Shown: positions 22,326 to 24,389 of the stretch, piece after piece | How the letters are laid out: each line of letters opens with the position of its first letter | How positions within the stretch are numbered: the stretch's first letter is position 1 | Source of the DNA: Flavobacteriales bacterium | Lineage (GTDB): Bacteria; Bacteroidota; Bacteroidia; Flavobacteriales_F; PHOS-HE28 | NCBI GenBank assembly: GCA_016705955.1 | Contig: JADJKO010000017.1 | Coordinates: 1 to 24,389, forward strand | DNA: 24,389 nucleotides | Direction of reading: 5' to 3' | Position numbers and translations under genes: made by a program | Notes under the pieces: model-generated | Told to the model about the DNA's origin: nothing | Seen by the model: the letters and a program-made list of their open reading frames with translations, nothing else | Databases searched by the model: none

Positions 22326-24389
22326 ATGAAGGGCCTGACGGCATACTTCATCAAGTACAACGTGGCGGTGGATACCGTCATGATGCTCATCATCATCTTC
22401 GGTTTCATCGGCCTGAAGAGCACGCGCAGTTCCTTCTTTCCGGAGACCGAGAGCCGCATCATCCAAGTGCAGGTGATCTATCCGGGCGCATCACCGGAGG
22501 AAGTGGAGGAGGGCGTGATCCTACGGATCGAGGACAACGTGAAAGGCGTTTCCGGCGTGGAGCGCGTGAGCAGCGTGAGCCAGGAGAACAGCGGCGTGAT
22601 CACCATTGAAGTGGTGAAGGGCTACGATACCGACGAGGTGCTACAGGATGTGAAGAATGCGGTGGACCAGGTGCCGCAGTTGCCCGACGGCATGGAGCCG
22701 ATCCGCACCTTCAAACGGGAGAACCTCCAACTTGCACTGAGCTTCGCGATCAATGGCGAAGGGCTCGATCTGCGCACGCTGAAGACCATGGCACGTCGCG
22801 CGGAAGCGGACCTGCGCGCCGTGAAGGGGATCAGCAAAGTGGAACTCACTGGTTTCCCGGAAGAGGAGATCGAGGTCGCTTTCCGGGAAGCCGATCTGCG
22901 GGCGAACAACCTCAGCTTCGCGCAAGCTGCGGCTGCTGTTCGAGGTGCGAATCTGGATGTGACCGGCGGAAAGATCAAGACGACCGATGAGGAACTGCTG
23001 ATCCGTGTGCGCGACAAGAGCGTGGAGGCGGAAGGGTTCCGGAACATCGTGGTGCGCGGTGGCGCGGATGGGCGCGTGCTACGTGTGATGGACATCGCCG
23101 ATGTGCGCGATGTGTGGGCGGATGATCCCAACAGGACCTTCGTTCAGTTACCGGGTCAGCGCGGTACGGGCAAGGAAAGCGTGGTGGTAAGCGTGTACAG
23201 CACCGTGACCGAGGACATCCTCGCGAACGCGGATGCCGCGCTCGCGTACTTGGAGCAGTTCAATGCGACCAACACCATCGCCAAAGCCACGCTGATCAAC
23301 GATGCTACCAAGGTCCTGAAGCAGAGGATCCAGATGTTGGTGACGAACGGCTTGCAAGGTTTCGTGCTGGTGTTGATCACACTCGCGCTCTTCCTCAATT
23401 GGCGGCTCGCGTTCTGGGTCGCGCTCAGTATCCCGGTGGCCTTCGCGGGCATGTTCATCCTCGCGCCGGGCTTCATCACCATCAATGTGCTCAGCCTTTT
23501 CGGGATGATCCTCGTGGTCGGTATCCTCGTGGACGATGGCATCGTGATCTGCGAAAGCATCTATCAGGAGTACGAGAAGGGCTTACCACCGATCCAAGCG
23601 GCTATGGTGGGTACGAAGAAGGTGCTAGCTGCGGTGATCTCTTCCGTGATCACCACCGTCGCCGCCTTCAGCACCTTCTTCTTCATTGAAGGGCGCTTGG
23701 GTGATTTCGCACCGGCCATGGCCTTCGTGGTCATTGCCACGCTGATGTTCTCCCTTGTTGAGGCCGCGTACATCCTTCCAGCGCACGTGGCGCACTCGCG
23801 CGGATTGAGCCGCAGTGAGAAGAACCGCGTGGAGAAGTACATGGATGGCGTGATGTCGCGCCTGCGCGACAGGCGTTATGGCCCCTTCTTCGATCGGTTC
23901 ATGCGGAACAAGATGCTCACGGTCGGCATCGCGTTCTTTCTTCTTGCACTCACGATCGGATCGGTCGGTGCGGGCATTATCCGGATGACATTCTTCCCGG
24001 CGATCGAACGCGATGACGTGCAAGTGGAACTGGAAATGGTGGGCGGAACGCGCGAGCAGGTCGTGTTCACGGAACTGCAGCGGATCGAGAATGCCGTGTG
24101 GGAGCTGAACAGGGAGTTCAGCAACCGGCCGGAGGACAGCATGGACGTGGTATTGAAAGTGCAGACGATCCTTGGTCCGCGTCCCGAGCAGGGCAAACTC
24201 AACATCATCCTGCTCGATGGTGAACTGCGCGGATTCCGTGCCGAAGAACTGACCAACGCATTGCGCGTACGCGTGCCTTCGATCCCGGGTGTGGTCAACC
24301 TCACCTTCGGTCTTGCCTCCGTATTCGGTAAGCCGGTGTCCGTTTCGCTGCGGAGCAATGATCTGGCTGAATTGGAACACGCGAAGCGG
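22326..24389 (+). CDS. RND efflux permease, 3' end outside window
   Basis: ATG 22326 (MKGLTAYFIKYNVAVDTVMM) is chosen; a GTG at 22317 is possible and sits at better distance from a GGAGG-like stretch near 22300. The frame stays open to the window end, giving the first 688 residues of a protein that is normally ~1,000-1,050. It has TM1 followed by the periplasmic porter region (YPGASPEEVEEGVILRIED, VPQLPDGMEPI), then the membrane half with FVLVLITLALFLNWRLAFWV and the TM4 signature FGMILVVGILVDDGIVICES, where the DD pair carries the proton-relay aspartates. The pump moves solutes out of the periplasm or inner membrane using the proton gradient. The substrate is not evident. Confidence 0.93.
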   Translation, partial: MKGLTAYFIKYNVAVDTVMMLIIIFGFIGLKSTRSSFFPETESRIIQVQVIYPGASPEEVEEGVILRIEDNVKGVSGVERVSSVSQENSGVITIEVVKGYDTDEVLQDVKNAVDQVPQLPDGMEPIRTFKRENLQLALSFAINGEGLDLRTLKTMARRAEADLRAVKGISKVELTGFPEEEIEVAFREADLRANNLSFAQAAAAVRGANLDVTGGKIKTTDEELLIRVRDKSVEAEGFRNIVVRGGADGRVLRVMDIADVRDVWADDPNRTFVQLPGQRGTGKESVVVSVYSTVTEDILANADAALAYLEQFNATNTIAKATLINDATKVLKQRIQMLVTNGLQGFVLVLITLALFLNWRLAFWVALSIPVAFAGMFILAPGFITINVLSLFGMILVVGILVDDGIVICESIYQEYEKGLPPIQAAMVGTKKVLAAVISSVITTVAAFSTFFFIEGRLGDFAPAMAFVVIATLMFSLVEAAYILPAHVAHSRGLSRSEKNRVEKYMDGVMSRLRDRRYGPFFDRFMRNKMLTVGIAFFLLALTIGSVGAGIIRMTFFPAIERDDVQVELEMVGGTREQVVFTELQRIENAVWELNREFSNRPEDSMDVVLKVQTILGPRPEQGKLNIILLDGELRGFRAEELTNALRVRVPSIPGVVNLTFGLASVFGKPVSVSLRSNDLAELEHAKR

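Overview
The window comes from a GC-rich member of the Bacteroidota, most likely Flavobacteriales-like. The evidence is type IX secretion (T9SS) C-terminal sorting domains on the minus strand (an intact Kelch-type protein at 19827-21023 and a remnant at 2450-2596), Bacteroidota-type TAnnTTTG -7 promoter boxes a few bases ahead of start codons, a short-form adenylate kinase and a PafA-like phosphatase. Most genes are standard chromosomal ones packed in operons with 4-bp ATGA overlaps.

Layout. 1-600 is the end of a DUF4197 protein. 680-2273 holds a SAM methyltransferase and a nucleoside phosphorylase that between them carry three single-base insertions, either consensus errors or recent decay. 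2274-8915 is an accessory, partly AT-richer stretch: a T9SS-domain remnant, a decayed IS110-family element with a structured leader that looks like a bridge RNA, a WYL-type N-terminal-domain regulator, a divergent secreted HNH nuclease, a small membrane protein, a zinc-finger/PH-like protein flanked by copies of a ~55-bp intergenic repeat, a protein built of two homologous helical repeats, and a 42-bp-period minisatellite. 8916-13708 is a core run: hpt-adk, an ATG-rich inverted repeat, then obg-PAP2-crcB-alkaline phosphatase, all overlapping. 13790-15554 holds a STAS-like protein and an OmpA-family lipoprotein/porin-like protein. On the minus strand 15555-18711 is a threonine aldolase-lipoprotein-histidine kinase operon, followed upstream by a TerB-like gene and an O-methyltransferase behind the T9SS Kelch protein. 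21152-24389 begins an RND efflux operon that runs off the window.

The most interesting signal is in the IS110 relic. Its inferred ends share an 8-bp word containing the CT core. If the element is removed on paper, the restored target reads ATAGGTCTCAT, and an 11-nt stretch of the structured leader is perfectly complementary to it, with CTCA on the opposite arm of the same hairpin, as expected for left and right target guides of a bridge RNA. The insertion also appears to have replaced the last residues of the WYL-type regulator. The transposase is broken by several frameshifts, so this would be a dead element with a still readable guide. All calls rest on reading the sequence; no database search or folding was run.
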